Assembly: GCA_028824295.1 (NCBI GenBank)
Contig: JAPPED010000001.1
Span: 1-64,000, forward strand
DNA: 64,000 nucleotides
Source: Rhodospirillales bacterium
GTDB taxonomy: Bacteria; Pseudomonadota; Alphaproteobacteria; TMED109
Direction of reading: 5' to 3'
A program made the translations under genes and the position numbers. The notes under the pieces are model-generated. The model worked only from the letters and a program-made list of their open reading frames with translations. It searched no databases and was not told where the DNA came from. The stretch's first letter is position 1. Each line of letters opens with the position of its first letter. Below, piece by piece: positions 16,658 through 30,131 of this stretch.

Positions 16658-17545
16658 GTGCACACGCGTGACACCTCGTTCCAGGGCCTGATCGCCATGC
16701 TGCAGGACTACTGGGCGGCCCAGGGCTGCGTGGTCCTCCAGCCGCTCGACATGGAGGTTGGCGCCGGTACCTTTCACCCGGCGACCACGCTCCGTGCGCT
16801 GGGGCCGGAACCCTGGAAGGCGGTCTACGTGCAGCCGTGTCGACGACCGTCGGACGGCCGATACGGCGACAACCCGAACCGCCTCCAGCATTACTACCAG
16901 CTGCAAGTGGTGCTGAAGCCGTCCCCCGCAGATATGCAGGAGCGTTACCTCGGAAGTCTCGCCGCGCTGGGAATTGACCCGCTGGTCCATGACATCCGGT
17001 TCGTCGAGGACGACTGGGAGAGCCCTACGCTGGGTGCTTGGGGGCTTGGTTGGGAAGTGTGGTGCGATGGCATGGAAGTCACCCAATACACGTACTTCCA
17101 GCAGGTTGGTGGTCTGGACTGCCGCCCTGTCACCGGCGAGATCACGTACGGAATGGAACGATTGGCCATGTACGTGCAGGGTGTTGACGACGTCTACAGG
17201 CTCCGCTGGAACCAGGAGGGAGTGACGTACGGGGACGTGTTTCAGGAGAACGAACGCCAGCAGTCCGCCTACAACTTCGACACGGTCGATCCCGACAAGC
17301 TGATCCGTCGCTTCAACGATTCAGAGGAAGAGTGCAGGGCCCTGCTGGCCGGCGGTCTGGTCCTGCCGGCGTACGAGCAGTGCATTCGCGCTTCACACAC
17401 CTTCAATCAACTGGATGCGCGGGGCGCCATCGGCGTGGCAGTTCGGGCCGACTACATCCTCCGCGTCCGCGCCATGGCAGCGTCGTGCTGCGAACAATGG
17501 ATGGAAATGGTCGCCGGCGTGCAGGCCGATTCGACAGATGCCTGA
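16658..17545 (+). CDS. glyQ: Glycyl-tRNA synthetase alpha subunit
   Basis: Catalytic subunit of the tetrameric alpha2beta2 glycyl-tRNA synthetase, which charges tRNA-Gly in the cytosol. The family start [25 protein letters not shown] is clear, followed by [55 protein letters not shown] and the [12 protein letters not shown] motif. Length 295 residues is normal. GTG 16658 was chosen because GGGGATGG lies upstream and the preceding residues are not family-like. It overlaps glyS by 8 bases, implying translational coupling that helps equal subunit synthesis. Confidence 0.97.
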   Translation: MHTRDTSFQGLIAMLQDYWAAQGCVVLQPLDMEVGAGTFHPATTLRALGPEPWKAVYVQPCRRPSDGRYGDNPNRLQHYYQLQVVLKPSPADMQERYLGSLAALGIDPLVHDIRFVEDDWESPTLGAWGLGWEVWCDGMEVTQYTYFQQVGGLDCRPVTGEITYGMERLAMYVQGVDDVYRLRWNQEGVTYGDVFQENERQQSAYNFDTVDPDKLIRRFNDSEEECRALLAGGLVLPAYEQCIRASHTFNQLDARGAIGVAVRADYILRVRAMAASCCEQWMEMVAGVQADSTDA

Positions 17546-19641
17546 ACTCCTGCTGGAAGTGCGCTCGGAGGAAATCCCGGCCGGGGCCCAGCGCCCGGCA
17601 GCGGAGGCGTTGGCACGGTCGCTGACAAAGGCGGTTGCTGACGCGGGTCTTCGTCCCGGCGACATTGCCTGCTGGTCGACGCCTCGCCGCATTGCGGTGC
17701 GGGTGTCGGATCTCCCGGCCGTCCGGCCAGCGTCACGGGTCGAGCGCCGGGGCCCGCGCGTGGGCGCTCCAGACACCGCCGTCGACGGATTCTGCCGGGC
17801 CAACGAGACCGAGCGGGAACGGCTTGAGATTCGGGAGCTGTCGAAGGGGCAGTTCTATTTCGCCGTGCTCGAAGCGCCGCCCGTCCCGGCAAAGCAGCTG
17901 CTTCGGGACCTGCTGCCCGGTGCGGTGAGCCAGGTCCCGTGGCAAAAATCGATGCGTTGGGGCGACGGTGATTTCCGTTGGATACGTCCTTTGCGCGGAA
18001 TCTTGTGCTTGTTTGACGGGGAGGCGGTGACCTTCGAACTGGGCGGGGTCGGGAGTGGTGCGCAGACGGCCGGGCATCCGTTCCACGCACCGGAAACGTT
18101 CACGGTGAGCTCGTTCGCGGAATACTCCGATCAGCTTTGTTCGAGACATGTACTTCTCGACCCTGATGCGCGCCGCGAACGCATTCTCAAGGACGGACAT
18201 GCGGCCGCCGCCCGCGCAGGCTTCACCATCGCTGCAGATGACGGCTTGGCAGAGGAACTTGCCGGGCTCACGGAGTGGCCGGTCATTCTGCTGGGGCATT
18301 TCGACGAGTCGTTTCTGCAGCTCCCTGCAGAGGTCCTGACGACGACGATGCGCCGGCATCAGCGGTACCTGCCGCTCGCTCATGAGGACGGGACTCCGGC
18401 ACCTGCCTTTCTCATGGCTGCGGACGTAGAAGCGAAGGACGGAGGTGCGGCCGTTGTCGCCGGCAACGAACGGGTCCTGCGGGCGCGCTTGCAGGATGCG
18501 GCGTTCTTCTGGCAGGGGGATCGGAAGATCCCGCTCGCGGACCGGGTGCAGCAACTTGAGGACGTGGTGTTCCACGCCAAGCTGGGGTCCATGGCTGACA
18601 AGGCCCGGCGTCTGGAGACGCTGGCCCGCAGACTGTGCCGGGATCTCCAATGGGAGTGTGAGGAAGCCGCCGCTCAGACAGCGCGCCTCGCGAAGGCGGA
18701 CCTCACAACGGATCTGGTTGGGGAATTTCCGGAACTCCAGGGGATTGTCGGCGGGCACCTCGCGCGCGCCGAGGGGTTGGGCCCCGAGGTGAGTGACGCG
18801 ATCTCCGAGCACTATCGTCCGCTCGGACCGCACGATTGCTGCCCGACCGCGCCGGTGGCTGCCCTCGTCGCGCTGGTGGACAAGCTCGATACGCTGGTCG
18901 GCTTTTTCTGGAAGGGAGAACGGCCCAGTGGATCGGGCGATCCGCTCGCTCTTCGCCGGGCGGCGCTCGGTCTGATCCGTATTGCCCTGGAAAATGACCT
19001 GCGCCTGTCTGTCGATGATCTTCTGCAGCATGCCCTGACGGTGCACACGACCGGGGGCGACCGGGACCTTCCGTCATCGGAGTTCGCCGACGTTCGAGAG
19101 GATTTGCGAGACTTCCTGAATGAGCGGCTCCGTGTCCATTTGCGGACGGCCGGGGCGCGTCATGACCATGTAGCGGCGACCCTGGAAGCCGGTTCCGGCG
19201 TGTTTCGGGATTTGCCGGGCCTGGCGGACCGGGTGTCGCTCCTGGCCGAATTTCTTGCGACGTCGGAAGGTGCAGCCCTCCAAGCCTTGTACCGACGTGC
19301 CGCCAATATCGTGAAGATCGAATCTCGGAAGGACGACTCGGCGATGGATGGTCCGATTGACACCCGGCTCTTTTCCCAACCGGAGGAACGCGACCTGCAT
19401 GGTGCCGTGCAGATGCACGGCCGGGCGGCTCTCCAGTGCATCCGCGACGATGATTTCCTGGGCGCGCTTGAAAGGCTTTCGCAGTTGCGGGAGCCAATCG
19501 ATCGTTTTTTCGATGCCGTCAGGGTGAATGCGGAAGATGCTGATCTGCGCGCCAATCGTCTCCGGCTGCTGGCGTCGCTAGAGGACACCATCGTGCGGGC
19601 CGCCGACTTTTCGAAACTGGAAGGCGGAGAGTCCGGTCGTC

Positions 19642-19649
<8 letters not shown>
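17538..19649 (+). CDS. glyS: Glycyl-tRNA synthetase beta subunit
   Basis: Beta subunit that recognises tRNA-Gly, 703 residues. It begins with [18 protein letters not shown], the standard start. [33 protein letters not shown], and [11 protein letters not shown] followed by PL are typical of the HD-like and body domains. The C-terminal DALRD-like anticodon-binding region ends with [22 protein letters not shown]. The ATG at 17538 overlaps the end of glyQ by 8 bases, and the gene overlaps ppdK by 8 bases. Confidence 0.97.
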
Positions 19650-22293
<2,644 letters not shown>

Positions 22294-22462
22294 CACTCTG
22301 AGGTCGCTGAGTGAATTGGACTCGGCGAATGGATGCTCGGATCCGACCTACCGTGCGGGGCTAGGCACCGGACCGCGTCTCCCATCTTCGGACGATCACG
22401 TTGGTCCCGTGTTTGCTGGGCCGACCGGGCCATGCCGGCCAGCCGAGGTGTCTGAACCTGCG

Positions 22463-23020
22463 TTACCCGCACCGCACAAAGAACAGTGCCCACGGCCACA
22501 TGTTCTCTTCCTCCTCCGTGGCCGGGCGGTTGCCCGGCGGATCGAACACCAGCCAGAGCGGCCCTCGCCCCCCGATGCCGTGGGGTCGACCATTTGCCCG
22601 GGTTGCCAGCACCCAATTCCGCGCTCCGACATCTTCTGCCGATATTTCGGTTGCGAACCCGTCGAGGGCTAGGGTGCGAAGTGGTCCGCTGCTGCAGCCC
22701 GCTGCCTTCAGGACGTCTACCAGCAATGGCCCGGAGAAGGTGATGGGATGCTGCCAGTCCTGGTACGCGATCCGAATCTCCGTCACGCCTAGCTCTTCCA
22801 GCATGGCCCGATCGAACACGACTGCCTTGTCGAAGGTCTGGTCGTGATACCTGAAGAAAGCGTCGTTTTGTTCGTCGAACGCTGACCGGTTAGCAGCGGA
22901 TACACTGCCCGCCACCGTGAGTATCACCGGACCCGCCGGCGACTTCATATCTGCTGCCGACGTCATCTGGGTAAACCCGAGTATCAGTATGGCTGATACG
23001 AAGACAGGAAGTGCTCTCAC
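22463..23020 (-). CDS. Exported protein with oxidoreductase molybdopterin-binding-like fold
   Basis: A 185-residue secreted protein. After a signal peptide (MRALPVFVSAILILGFTQMTSA) comes VILTVAGSVSAANR, then AFFRYHDQTFDKAVVFDRAMLEELG, ITFSGPLLVDVLKAAGC, LDGFATEISAEDV and a final GIGGRGPLWLVFDPP. These elements match small periplasmic relatives of the sulfite-oxidase molybdopterin-binding fold, which usually lack the domains needed for catalysis. GTG 23020 follows a strong AAAGGAGAG ribosome site. No obvious molybdenum enzyme is adjacent. Function unknown; a cofactor may not be bound. Confidence 0.68.
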   Translation of the reverse strand: MRALPVFVSAILILGFTQMTSAADMKSPAGPVILTVAGSVSAANRSAFDEQNDAFFRYHDQTFDKAVVFDRAMLEELGVTEIRIAYQDWQHPITFSGPLLVDVLKAAGCSSGPLRTLALDGFATEISAEDVGARNWVLATRANGRPHGIGGRGPLWLVFDPPGNRPATEEEENMWPWALFFVRCG

Positions 23021-23644
23021 GGAACTCTCCTTTCCGGAACACGCACCGCGGACTTGCGGATGACTCGAGCCTATAGGGGGCGGAGGATTGTGTGAGTACA
23101 GTTCCTGCGCGGGACGCGGGTATCCGGGCCGGCCAAATGAGTGTCCCCGAAGCTGCGGCCCGGCCGGGTCTGAGAGCGATGCTGCCGTTCATTGAGCTCT
23201 GTCAGTTGGGAAATGAACCGAGCCCGCGGGCCCATCCGACTGATCCGTTCCGAGACTGGCTTGGTCAGGCTGGCTACGGGGACACCGTCACGATCATGAA
23301 GAATAACGAAAAGATTATTATAAACAGATAGATGACCTTTATTTTGAAATATATTATGAAGACTTGTCCGAACGAGAAGTCGTGGTGATATCAGCATGGT
23401 GAAGCAAGGCGGGCGTGGAATTGGAAACGTCGTCGTAGCAAGCGTGCCTCGGAATCAGGGACCGGCATGCTACGGATGGGCGAGATCGTTCCTATCATCG
23501 GCAGGCTGCCGCACCGGGATGGGGGCCGGGCATCTTCTGCATATCGGGATCCGATGGTAAAATCTGTAATGGTCGATCGCGCATCGTTTTCAGGCGATTG
23601 CCGGTTGACGGTGCTATGGCCATTGCCTAGGTTCGACCGGGCCT
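23021..23644. other. Intergenic region with AT-rich island before the tRNA-Leu pair
   Basis: No supported gene. A short plus-strand frame (about 23092-23331) lacks domains. Bases 23285-23365 are strikingly AT-rich compared with both sides and contain ATTATTATAAACAG and AAATATATTATG. The island may hold a promoter for the tRNA genes or be a remnant of foreign DNA. Confidence 0.45.
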
Positions 23645-23731
23645 GCGGCCGTGGCGGAACTGGTAGACGCGCAGCGTTGAGGGCGCTGTGGAGGAAACTC
23701 CGTGGAGGTTCGAGTCCTCTCGGCCGCACCA
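23645..23731 (+). tRNA. tRNA-Leu (anticodon GAG)
   Basis: Acceptor GCGGCCG pairs with CGGCCGC before A-CCA. The anticodon stem CAGCG/CGCTG closes the loop TTGAGGG, so GAG is at 34-36. A long variable arm (TGGAGGAAACTCCG) marks a class II tRNA. The T-arm GAGGTTCGAGTCCTC is canonical; length 87 bases with encoded CCA. Confidence 0.96.
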
Positions 23732-23752
23732 TTTGTCGGGTGCGGCGTGCAG

Positions 23753-23839
23753 GCGGCTGTGGCGGAATTGGCAGACGCGCTGGCTTCAGGTGCCAGTGGG
23801 GGCAACCCCGTGGAGGTTCGAGTCCTCTCAGCCGCACCA
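23753..23839 (+). tRNA. tRNA-Leu (anticodon CAG)
   Basis: Acceptor GCGGCTG pairs with CAGCCGC before A-CCA. The anticodon stem CTGGC/GCCAG closes TTCAGGT, giving anticodon CAG for the codon CTG. The long variable arm GTGGGGGCAACCCCG confirms class II. It begins 21 bases after the GAG isoacceptor, so both are probably one transcript. Confidence 0.96.
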
Positions 23840-23868
23840 CGCTGTTGCACGCCTCAGGCCGGTCAGCA

Positions 23869-24924
23869 ATGATTAGCCGGAGTTTCGCTTTGTGTATGGC
23901 GGCCCTTGTCCTTGCCGCATGCGCCCGTACTGCGCCGCCGGCGCCCGTCGTATCCGACCAGCCCGGTGCGGGCGGCCAGGAATCCCCCCGGACCAGCCCA
24001 GCCGGTGAGGCAGTCGCGGCCGGAACCGTGATCGTCAAGCGAGGCGACACCTATTCCGAGATTGCCGAGACGCACGGGGTGTCGACGCGGGCGCTCATCG
24101 AAATCAACGGCGCGAACCCCCCTTACACGATCTATCCCGGCGACGTCCTGCGCCTGCCGCAGCCCAGGATGTACACCGTCGCAGAAGGTGATAACGCGAC
24201 CAAGATCGCCCGCTGTCACGGCGTGGACATCTGGTCGCTGGTGCAACTGAACAAGCTGCAGCACCCCTACCGATTGTCGGTCGGAAGCAAGCTGCGCATT
24301 CCCCGGCGGATACGGACTCCGCACTGCCCGGAGGAACGCACGCAGATCGTGGGAACCGTGCCGGCGGCACCTGCAGCGCCGGCAGAGTCCGCCGCCGGCG
24401 CCGCACCGGTTCCGGCCGTAGCCCCTGGAGCTGTAGCCGCCATTCCTGACCCGACCGCGCCGGCGGTACCGGCAGCACCGGCTCCCGAAGGCGCGGCACC
24501 GACTGTGCCGCCGGCCCCGATTCCTGCCAGGCAGAGTGCTGGTAGCGCCAAGTTCTTATGGCCCGCCGAGGGGCAAATTGCTTCGCGCTTCGGCACGAAA
24601 TCGGGAGGGCTCAAGAACGACGGCATCAACATCACCGCTCCCGCCGGGAGCCCGGTGCGCGCTACGGCGGACGGGACGGTGGCATACGCCGGGAATGAGC
24701 TTCAGGCCTACGGCAACCTGGTCCTCATCAAGCACGAGGGAGGTTGGATGTCGGCGTATGCACACAATCAGGAACTGAAGGTCGCGCGTGGTGACCGGGT
24801 GCTGCAAGGTCAGACGATCGCGCAGGTGGGTCAGACCGGTAACGTACCCAACCCGCAAGTGCACTTTGAGCTACGAACCGGGCAGGGAAGGCCGGTCGAC
24901 CCGCTCGAGCACCTTGGCAAGTGA
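23869..24924 (+). CDS. LysM/M23 lipoprotein, NlpD-like (probably non-catalytic)
   Basis: A 351-residue cell-envelope lipoprotein: signal with lipobox LVLAAC (Cys17 or so), two LysM modules (GTVIVKRGDTYSEIAETHGVS and MYTVAEGDNATKIARCHGVD), a long Pro/Ala linker, and a C-terminal LytM/M23 domain. The domain reads FLWPAEGQIASRFG, then NDGINITAPAGSPVRA, AYAHN and VHFELR. Active M23 enzymes carry His and Asp in the first motif and HxH in the last; here these are Asn, Asn and a single His. That is the pattern of NlpD, which activates the amidase AmiC instead of cutting peptidoglycan. Start ATG 23869 was chosen for the lipobox. It lies 29 bases after tRNA-Leu(CAG). Confidence 0.88.
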   Translation: MISRSFALCMAALVLAACARTAPPAPVVSDQPGAGGQESPRTSPAGEAVAAGTVIVKRGDTYSEIAETHGVSTRALIEINGANPPYTIYPGDVLRLPQPRMYTVAEGDNATKIARCHGVDIWSLVQLNKLQHPYRLSVGSKLRIPRRIRTPHCPEERTQIVGTVPAAPAAPAESAAGAAPVPAVAPGAVAAIPDPTAPAVPAAPAPEGAAPTVPPAPIPARQSAGSAKFLWPAEGQIASRFGTKSGGLKNDGINITAPAGSPVRATADGTVAYAGNELQAYGNLVLIKHEGGWMSAYAHNQELKVARGDRVLQGQTIAQVGQTGNVPNPQVHFELRTGQGRPVDPLEHLGK

Positions 24925-24929
24925 CGGCG

Positions 24930-25790
24930 TCAGGGCAGCGCGATTTTCAGTTGTCCCGCCCGGTCCTGAATGAACTGCCAGGCCACCCGACCGGAACGGG
25001 CACCGCGGGTGACGGACCACTCAAGCGCCGCCCGGCGTAGTGAATCGTCCGTGGGCAGTCCGTAGTAGGCGGCGTAGCCTACGACGATTTCGAGGTAATC
25101 GTCCTGGGAACAGGAATGAAACCCGAGCCACAAGCCGAAGCGGTCACTCATGGAGACCTTTTCCTCGACCGCTTCCGAGGGGCTGATTGATGTTGAGCGC
25201 TCGTTTTCGATCATCGAGCGGGCCATCAGGTGGCGCCGGTTGGATGTAGCGTAGAACAAGGTATTCGCGGGGCGGCCTTCCACGCCTCCCTCCAGCATGG
25301 CCTTCAGCGACCGGTACGAGGCATCACCCGCTTCAAAGGACAGGTCGTCACAGAACAGCACGTAGCGTTCGGGCCTGGGGCGCAAGGCTTGAAGAAGCGC
25401 GGGAAGCGTTTCGATGTCCTCGCGCGCGATCTCGACCAGCCGCAGCGGATCCTCGGCCCGGTCGGCGTTCACCGCAGCGTGCACGGCCTTGACCAGTGAA
25501 CTCTTCCCGGTTCCACGGGCGCCCCACAGCAGGGCATTGTTTGCCGGGAAGCCATCCGCGAAGCGACGGGTATTCTCGAGGAGGATGCAGCGGGCGCGGT
25601 CGATCCCGCGAAGTAGTTCCAGGGGAATCCGGTTCACATCCGGAACCGGTCGCAGGCACTGCACCTTCCCGTCCCAAAGGAACGCGTCATGGTCGGTATC
25701 GGGTACCGCTGCTTCAGGGGGCGGTGCCAGGCGCTCCAGCGCATCGGCCACCCTTTGCAGGAGGCCGTCCTGAGATTCTGCTTTGTTCAA
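24930..25790 (-). CDS. DUF815 family AAA+ ATPase
   Basis: A P-loop ATPase of about 286 residues with an unknown target. Seen: a leader helix LQRVADALERLAP, FLWDGKVQCLRPVPDVNRIPLELLRGID, the Walker A GARGTGKSS, Walker B-like YVLFCDDLSFEAG, and a sensor region ATSNRRHL. The C-terminus ends with AWQFIQDRAGQ. The start is uncertain: TTG at 25790 gives family length, whereas an upstream start would add about 65 residues rich in Arg and Cys that do not look coding. It converges with the NlpD-like gene (5-base gap) and diverges from yajC. Confidence 0.86.
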   Translation of the reverse strand: MNKAESQDGLLQRVADALERLAPPPEAAVPDTDHDAFLWDGKVQCLRPVPDVNRIPLELLRGIDRARCILLENTRRFADGFPANNALLWGARGTGKSSLVKAVHAAVNADRAEDPLRLVEIAREDIETLPALLQALRPRPERYVLFCDDLSFEAGDASYRSLKAMLEGGVEGRPANTLFYATSNRRHLMARSMIENERSTSISPSEAVEEKVSMSDRFGLWLGFHSCSQDDYLEIVVGYAAYYGLPTDDSLRRAALEWSVTRGARSGRVAWQFIQDRAGQLKIALP

Positions 25791-26001
25791 TGTGCGTGTC
25801 CCGGGATATCGGCCTGCCACGAACACCGCGGCCCCGACCGAGCGCGGGGGCAGGGCAGCGAAGCGTCGTTTGCAAGGACCCAGGGCCGAGGCGGGGCACG
25901 AGCATAACCCAATGCGGGGACGCGGGCTCACCCTGGGACCGGTTGCGGCGGTGCAGGCCGCGCCTGTATAGTCTGCGCCTTCCATTCAGGAGTGGTCGCA
26001 A

Positions 26002-26358
26002 ATGCTCATCGCGCCGGCGTTTGCCCAAGGCGCGTCCGCTGACGGCGGAAGCTCCTTCTTGATCCAGCTGTTGCCGCTGGTCCTGATCTTCGCCGTCTTC
26101 TATTTCTTGCTGATCCGGCCGCAGCAGAAGCGCCTGAAGGAGCACAAGGCCATGGTTGCCGCCGTCAAGCGCGGAGACCAGGTCGTGACGGCGGGTGGAG
26201 TCAAGGGACGCGTGACCTACATCGACGACGACCAGACCATTTCCGTCGAGATCGCACCAGACATCACCGTGAAGGTGGTGCGGGATACGCTGTCCCAGGT
26301 AGTACCGAAGGGCGGCTCTTCGGGGTCCGGCCAAAACCAGTCAACAGCCAAGTCTTGA
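26002..26358 (+). CDS. yajC: Preprotein translocase subunit YajC
   Basis: Accessory membrane subunit of the SecDF-YajC complex, 118 residues. It has one membrane helix (FLIQLLPLVLIFAVFYFLL), then the marker RPQQKRLKEHKAMVAAVKRGDQVVTAGG and a beta-rich C-terminus (GRVTYIDDDQTISVEIAPDI). AGGAG precedes the ATG. It is the first gene of the yajC-secD-secF-Mth938 group. Confidence 0.96.
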   Translation: MLIAPAFAQGASADGGSSFLIQLLPLVLIFAVFYFLLIRPQQKRLKEHKAMVAAVKRGDQVVTAGGVKGRVTYIDDDQTISVEIAPDITVKVVRDTLSQVVPKGGSSGSGQNQSTAKS

Positions 26359-26392
26359 GCGGTATGCGCCGCCTGTCACAAGGAATCCCGGC

Positions 26393-27949
<1,557 letters not shown>

Positions 27950-27962
27950 GAGGAACGCGGTG

Positions 27963-28907
27963 ATGCGGCTCAGGCTGATTCCCGACGACACCACGCTGCA
28001 GATCATCCCGCTGCGCCGGCACGCGATGATCGGGTCGGTCGTGGCCATTGTGGCGTCCGCCGTGCTGTACGTGGCCATCGGGCTCAATTTCGGGATCGAC
28101 TTCCGCGGCGGGATCCTGATCGAAGTCCGGATTCCGGAAGTACCACAGGTCACAGAGGTGCGGGGCGCATTCGAAGGGGCCGGTCTCGGCGAGGTCGCCA
28201 TTCAGGAGTTTGGCGAGGAAACCGACTTTCTGGTGCGGATCGAGCGGCAGCCCGGCGGGGACGAGGCACAGCAGGCCGCGGTCGAGACAGCACGGTCGCA
28301 TCTGGCAGCCGCATTCGGCGATGCCGTCGAATATCGACGGGTGGAATTTGTCGGCCCGACCGTCAGCCAGGACCTTCTCCGTGGCGGCGCTATCGCGGTG
28401 CTGCTCGCCGTCGTGGCAATGCTCCTTTACATCATGTTCCGGTTTGAGATGGCGTTTGCGTGGGGAGCGGTCGTGGCGCTGGTCCACGACGTGATTCTCA
28501 CGATCGGCGTGTTTTCGATCACCGGGCTAGAATTCAATGTGGCCACGGTGGCGGCGCTGCTCCTCATTGTCGGCTACTCGATGAACGACACGGTCGTCGT
28601 CTATGACCGTGTTCGGGAAAACCTGAGGAAATACAAGAAGACGAGCCTTGATTTGGTGCTTAACCGGAGCATCAACGAGACGCTCTCCCGTACGGTCAAC
28701 ACCACGGTGACGACAATATTGGCCCTGGGGGCCCTGATTCTGCTGGGCGGACCGGTGGTTCAGGATTTCAGTTTCGCCATGATCTGGGGGATCACAGTCG
28801 GCACCTATTCGTCCATTTTCCTCGCGGCACCGCTCCTGTTGACGTTCGGTGTGCGCCGCGGTGCGGAGACCCCGGGGCCGAAGGCTGAAGGTGAGAGGGC
28901 CGCCTGA
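27963..28907 (+). CDS. secF: Protein translocase subunit SecF
   Basis: Partner of SecD, 314 residues, six membrane segments. Signature FGIDFRGGILIEV near residue 45, then the periplasmic loop, MSFVAWG-like FEMAFAWGAVVALVHDVILTIGVFSI, and GYSMNDTVVVYDRVRENLRKY. The ATG at 27963 is preferred over the overlapping GTG at 27960. Its last bases overlap the following gene. Confidence 0.97.
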   Translation: MRLRLIPDDTTLQIIPLRRHAMIGSVVAIVASAVLYVAIGLNFGIDFRGGILIEVRIPEVPQVTEVRGAFEGAGLGEVAIQEFGEETDFLVRIERQPGGDEAQQAAVETARSHLAAAFGDAVEYRRVEFVGPTVSQDLLRGGAIAVLLAVVAMLLYIMFRFEMAFAWGAVVALVHDVILTIGVFSITGLEFNVATVAALLLIVGYSMNDTVVVYDRVRENLRKYKKTSLDLVLNRSINETLSRTVNTTVTTILALGALILLGGPVVQDFSFAMIWGITVGTYSSIFLAAPLLLTFGVRRGAETPGPKAEGERAA

Positions 28908-29295
28908 GGAAGACGGGGCGCTCGTCCGGGTAGACGGCTACGGACCCACCGGGTTCACGATATCGGGACGTCGCCTTCAGGGACCCGTCATTCTGCGCGC
29001 AAACGAGGCGGTTGTCTGGGCAGGCTTCAGCGATTCCGGACTGGAAGAGGCCGCGGCCCGCGACCTGCTCGCCGATTTCAGGCCACCGGGAATAGTTCTG
29101 GTCGGAACGGGCCAAAGCAGGGTCGTCCCCGGTACTTCGTTCCTTGCGTGGTTTCGGACACGCGGCTTCGAGCCCGACCTGATGGCCACCGGCGCCGCGT
29201 GTCGAACATGGAATGTGCTGGCCATGGAAGGCCGGGAGGTGATCGCGGGACTCATCCCGTCGGGGTGGGTCCCCGGGCAGGAAACGGAATCGTGA
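28891..29295 (+). CDS. Mth938-like (DUF498) domain protein
   Basis: A 134-residue protein of the Mth938/NDUFAF3-like fold, known in Alphaproteobacteria as a small gene after secF; mitochondrial relatives assist complex I assembly. Seen: VDGYGPTGFTISGRRLQGPVIL, GIVLVGTGQSRVVPG and GFEPDLMATGAACRTWNVLAMEGREVIAGLIP, the conserved core. GTG 28891 overlaps the secF end by 17 bases. Just after its end begins the duplicated uvrA fragment. The exact role is unknown. Confidence 0.86.
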   Translation: MRGPPEEDGALVRVDGYGPTGFTISGRRLQGPVILRANEAVVWAGFSDSGLEEAAARDLLADFRPPGIVLVGTGQSRVVPGTSFLAWFRTRGFEPDLMATGAACRTWNVLAMEGREVIAGLIPSGWVPGQETES

Positions 29296-29452
29296 GCCCG
29301 GCGAGCATCCGGCCTCGCTGCCGAACGGACCGCGTCGTCACTGGCCGGTGCGCGGCCGGGTTATCGAACTCAGACGGGCGTGAGCTTGGTCCGGAGAAAC
29401 TGGCCGGTGTAGCTCCCCGGGGCCTACATGACGGTTTCCGGCGATCGCTGCG
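29292..29452. repeat. Degenerate copy of the uvrA 3' end (left direct repeat)
   Basis: About 161 bases closely match 30467-30628 in the same orientation, starting GTGAGCCCGGCG. Read on the minus strand it encodes the last residues of UvrA ([17 protein letters not shown] and stop) but with a stop codon replacing the Gln before that stretch, so it is a non-functional fragment. The rest is sequence downstream of uvrA. Identity by eye is roughly 80 percent. With the right copy it brackets the toxin-antitoxin pair. Confidence 0.85.
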
Positions 29453-29537
29453 GTATCGACCGGGGTAGGAGCGAGAATCACCGGGGCTGGGCGTGCCCGA
29501 ATTGACAGGGGTCGCGGGCGATTCCGTCAAGGGATTC

Positions 29538-29837
29538 CTAAAGTTCGAGTTCGCTGTGCGAACCCAAACGGACAAGCTCCAACATATCTGGACCGTGCAT
29601 GCGGTAGATCAGCACGAGGTCAGGGCGAAGATGACAATCTCGACAGTCGCCCCAAGGCCCGGACAGTGCATGGTCACGGTATCGCGCTTCGAGTGGGCGG
29701 TCTGTGGCAAGGTTCCGAATGACAGCTGCGAGCTCAATCTGAATCGTATTCCGATGTCGGCCTTTCCGCTCCCGCTGGTAATCGCGCTTGAATTGACGAG
29801 TCCATCGAACAGATCGAGCGCTATCCTGTTTCGTCAT
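29538..29837 (-). CDS. yafQ: YafQ family mRNA-interferase toxin
   Basis: A 99-residue RelE-superfamily ribosome-dependent mRNA endonuclease toxin. Alignment by eye with E. coli YafQ keeps the catalytic set: YRDH (His56), RDCH (His69), RPD (Asp73) and GSH (His94); the Trp after the catalytic Asp is Leu here. RWTRQFKRDYQ is the usual first helix region. ATG 29837 overlaps the antitoxin end by 17 bases; a TTG at 29846 is an alternative. Order antitoxin then toxin is standard. It lies between two copies of the uvrA 3' end, suggesting acquisition with or by that duplication. Confidence 0.9.
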   Translation of the reverse strand: MTKQDSARSVRWTRQFKRDYQRERKGRHRNTIQIELAAVIRNLATDRPLEARYRDHALSGPWGDCRDCHLRPDLVLIYRMHGPDMLELVRLGSHSELEL

Positions 29838-30087
29838 CGCGCTCAAGCTGAACGAAGAGGTCTTCGACAGAGTCAGCGGCTTCCAGTTCTCCGCGGCGGG
29901 CAGCCTTGATTGCGGCTATGGTCGTGGCATTGGGCACGAGCGGATCGAACGGCAGACGACGCTCAGCAACAATCCGCCGCATCATCATCCGAAATGCGTC
30001 GGAAACGGTCAGGCCAACGGCGTCCAGGATGGCGGATGCCTCATCCTTGGTGGCCTGGTCGATGCGAGCGCGGACGACCGTGTGCAT
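29821..30087 (-). CDS. dinJ: RelB/DinJ family antitoxin
   Basis: An 88-residue antitoxin with an N-terminal ribbon-helix-helix domain (VVRARIDQATKDEASAILDAVGLTVSDAFRMMMRRIV) that binds DNA as a dimer, and an acidic tail (ADSVEDLFVQLERDDETG) expected to wrap the toxin. GGGGAG lies 4 bases before the ATG. A palindrome just upstream is the probable operator for autoregulation by the DinJ-YafQ complex. Confidence 0.92.
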   Translation of the reverse strand: MHTVVRARIDQATKDEASAILDAVGLTVSDAFRMMMRRIVAERRLPFDPLVPNATTIAAIKAARRGELEAADSVEDLFVQLERDDETG

Positions 30088-30110
30088 GTAGCTCCCCTTC
30101 GAGCAAACTA

Positions 30111-30131
30111 TTGGGCCATATTATGGCCCAA
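30111..30131. promoter_or_regulatory. Palindromic operator of the dinJ-yafQ operon
   Basis: Perfect arms TTGGGCCATA (30111-30120) and TATGGCCCAA (30122-30131) around one central base. On the minus strand it overlaps a -10-like CATAAT, with TTGCCG 18 bases upstream as -35. It lies 24 bases before the dinJ start. This is the layout expected for ribbon-helix-helix autorepression. Confidence 0.72.

Noticed and set aside
17733-19046. 437-residue open frame opposite glyS
   Set aside because: Antisense shadow of a conserved housekeeping gene.
23092-23331. 79-residue plus-strand frame in the gap before tRNA-Leu
   Set aside because: No domain; its end lies in the AT-rich island and the codon pattern is unlike neighbouring genes.
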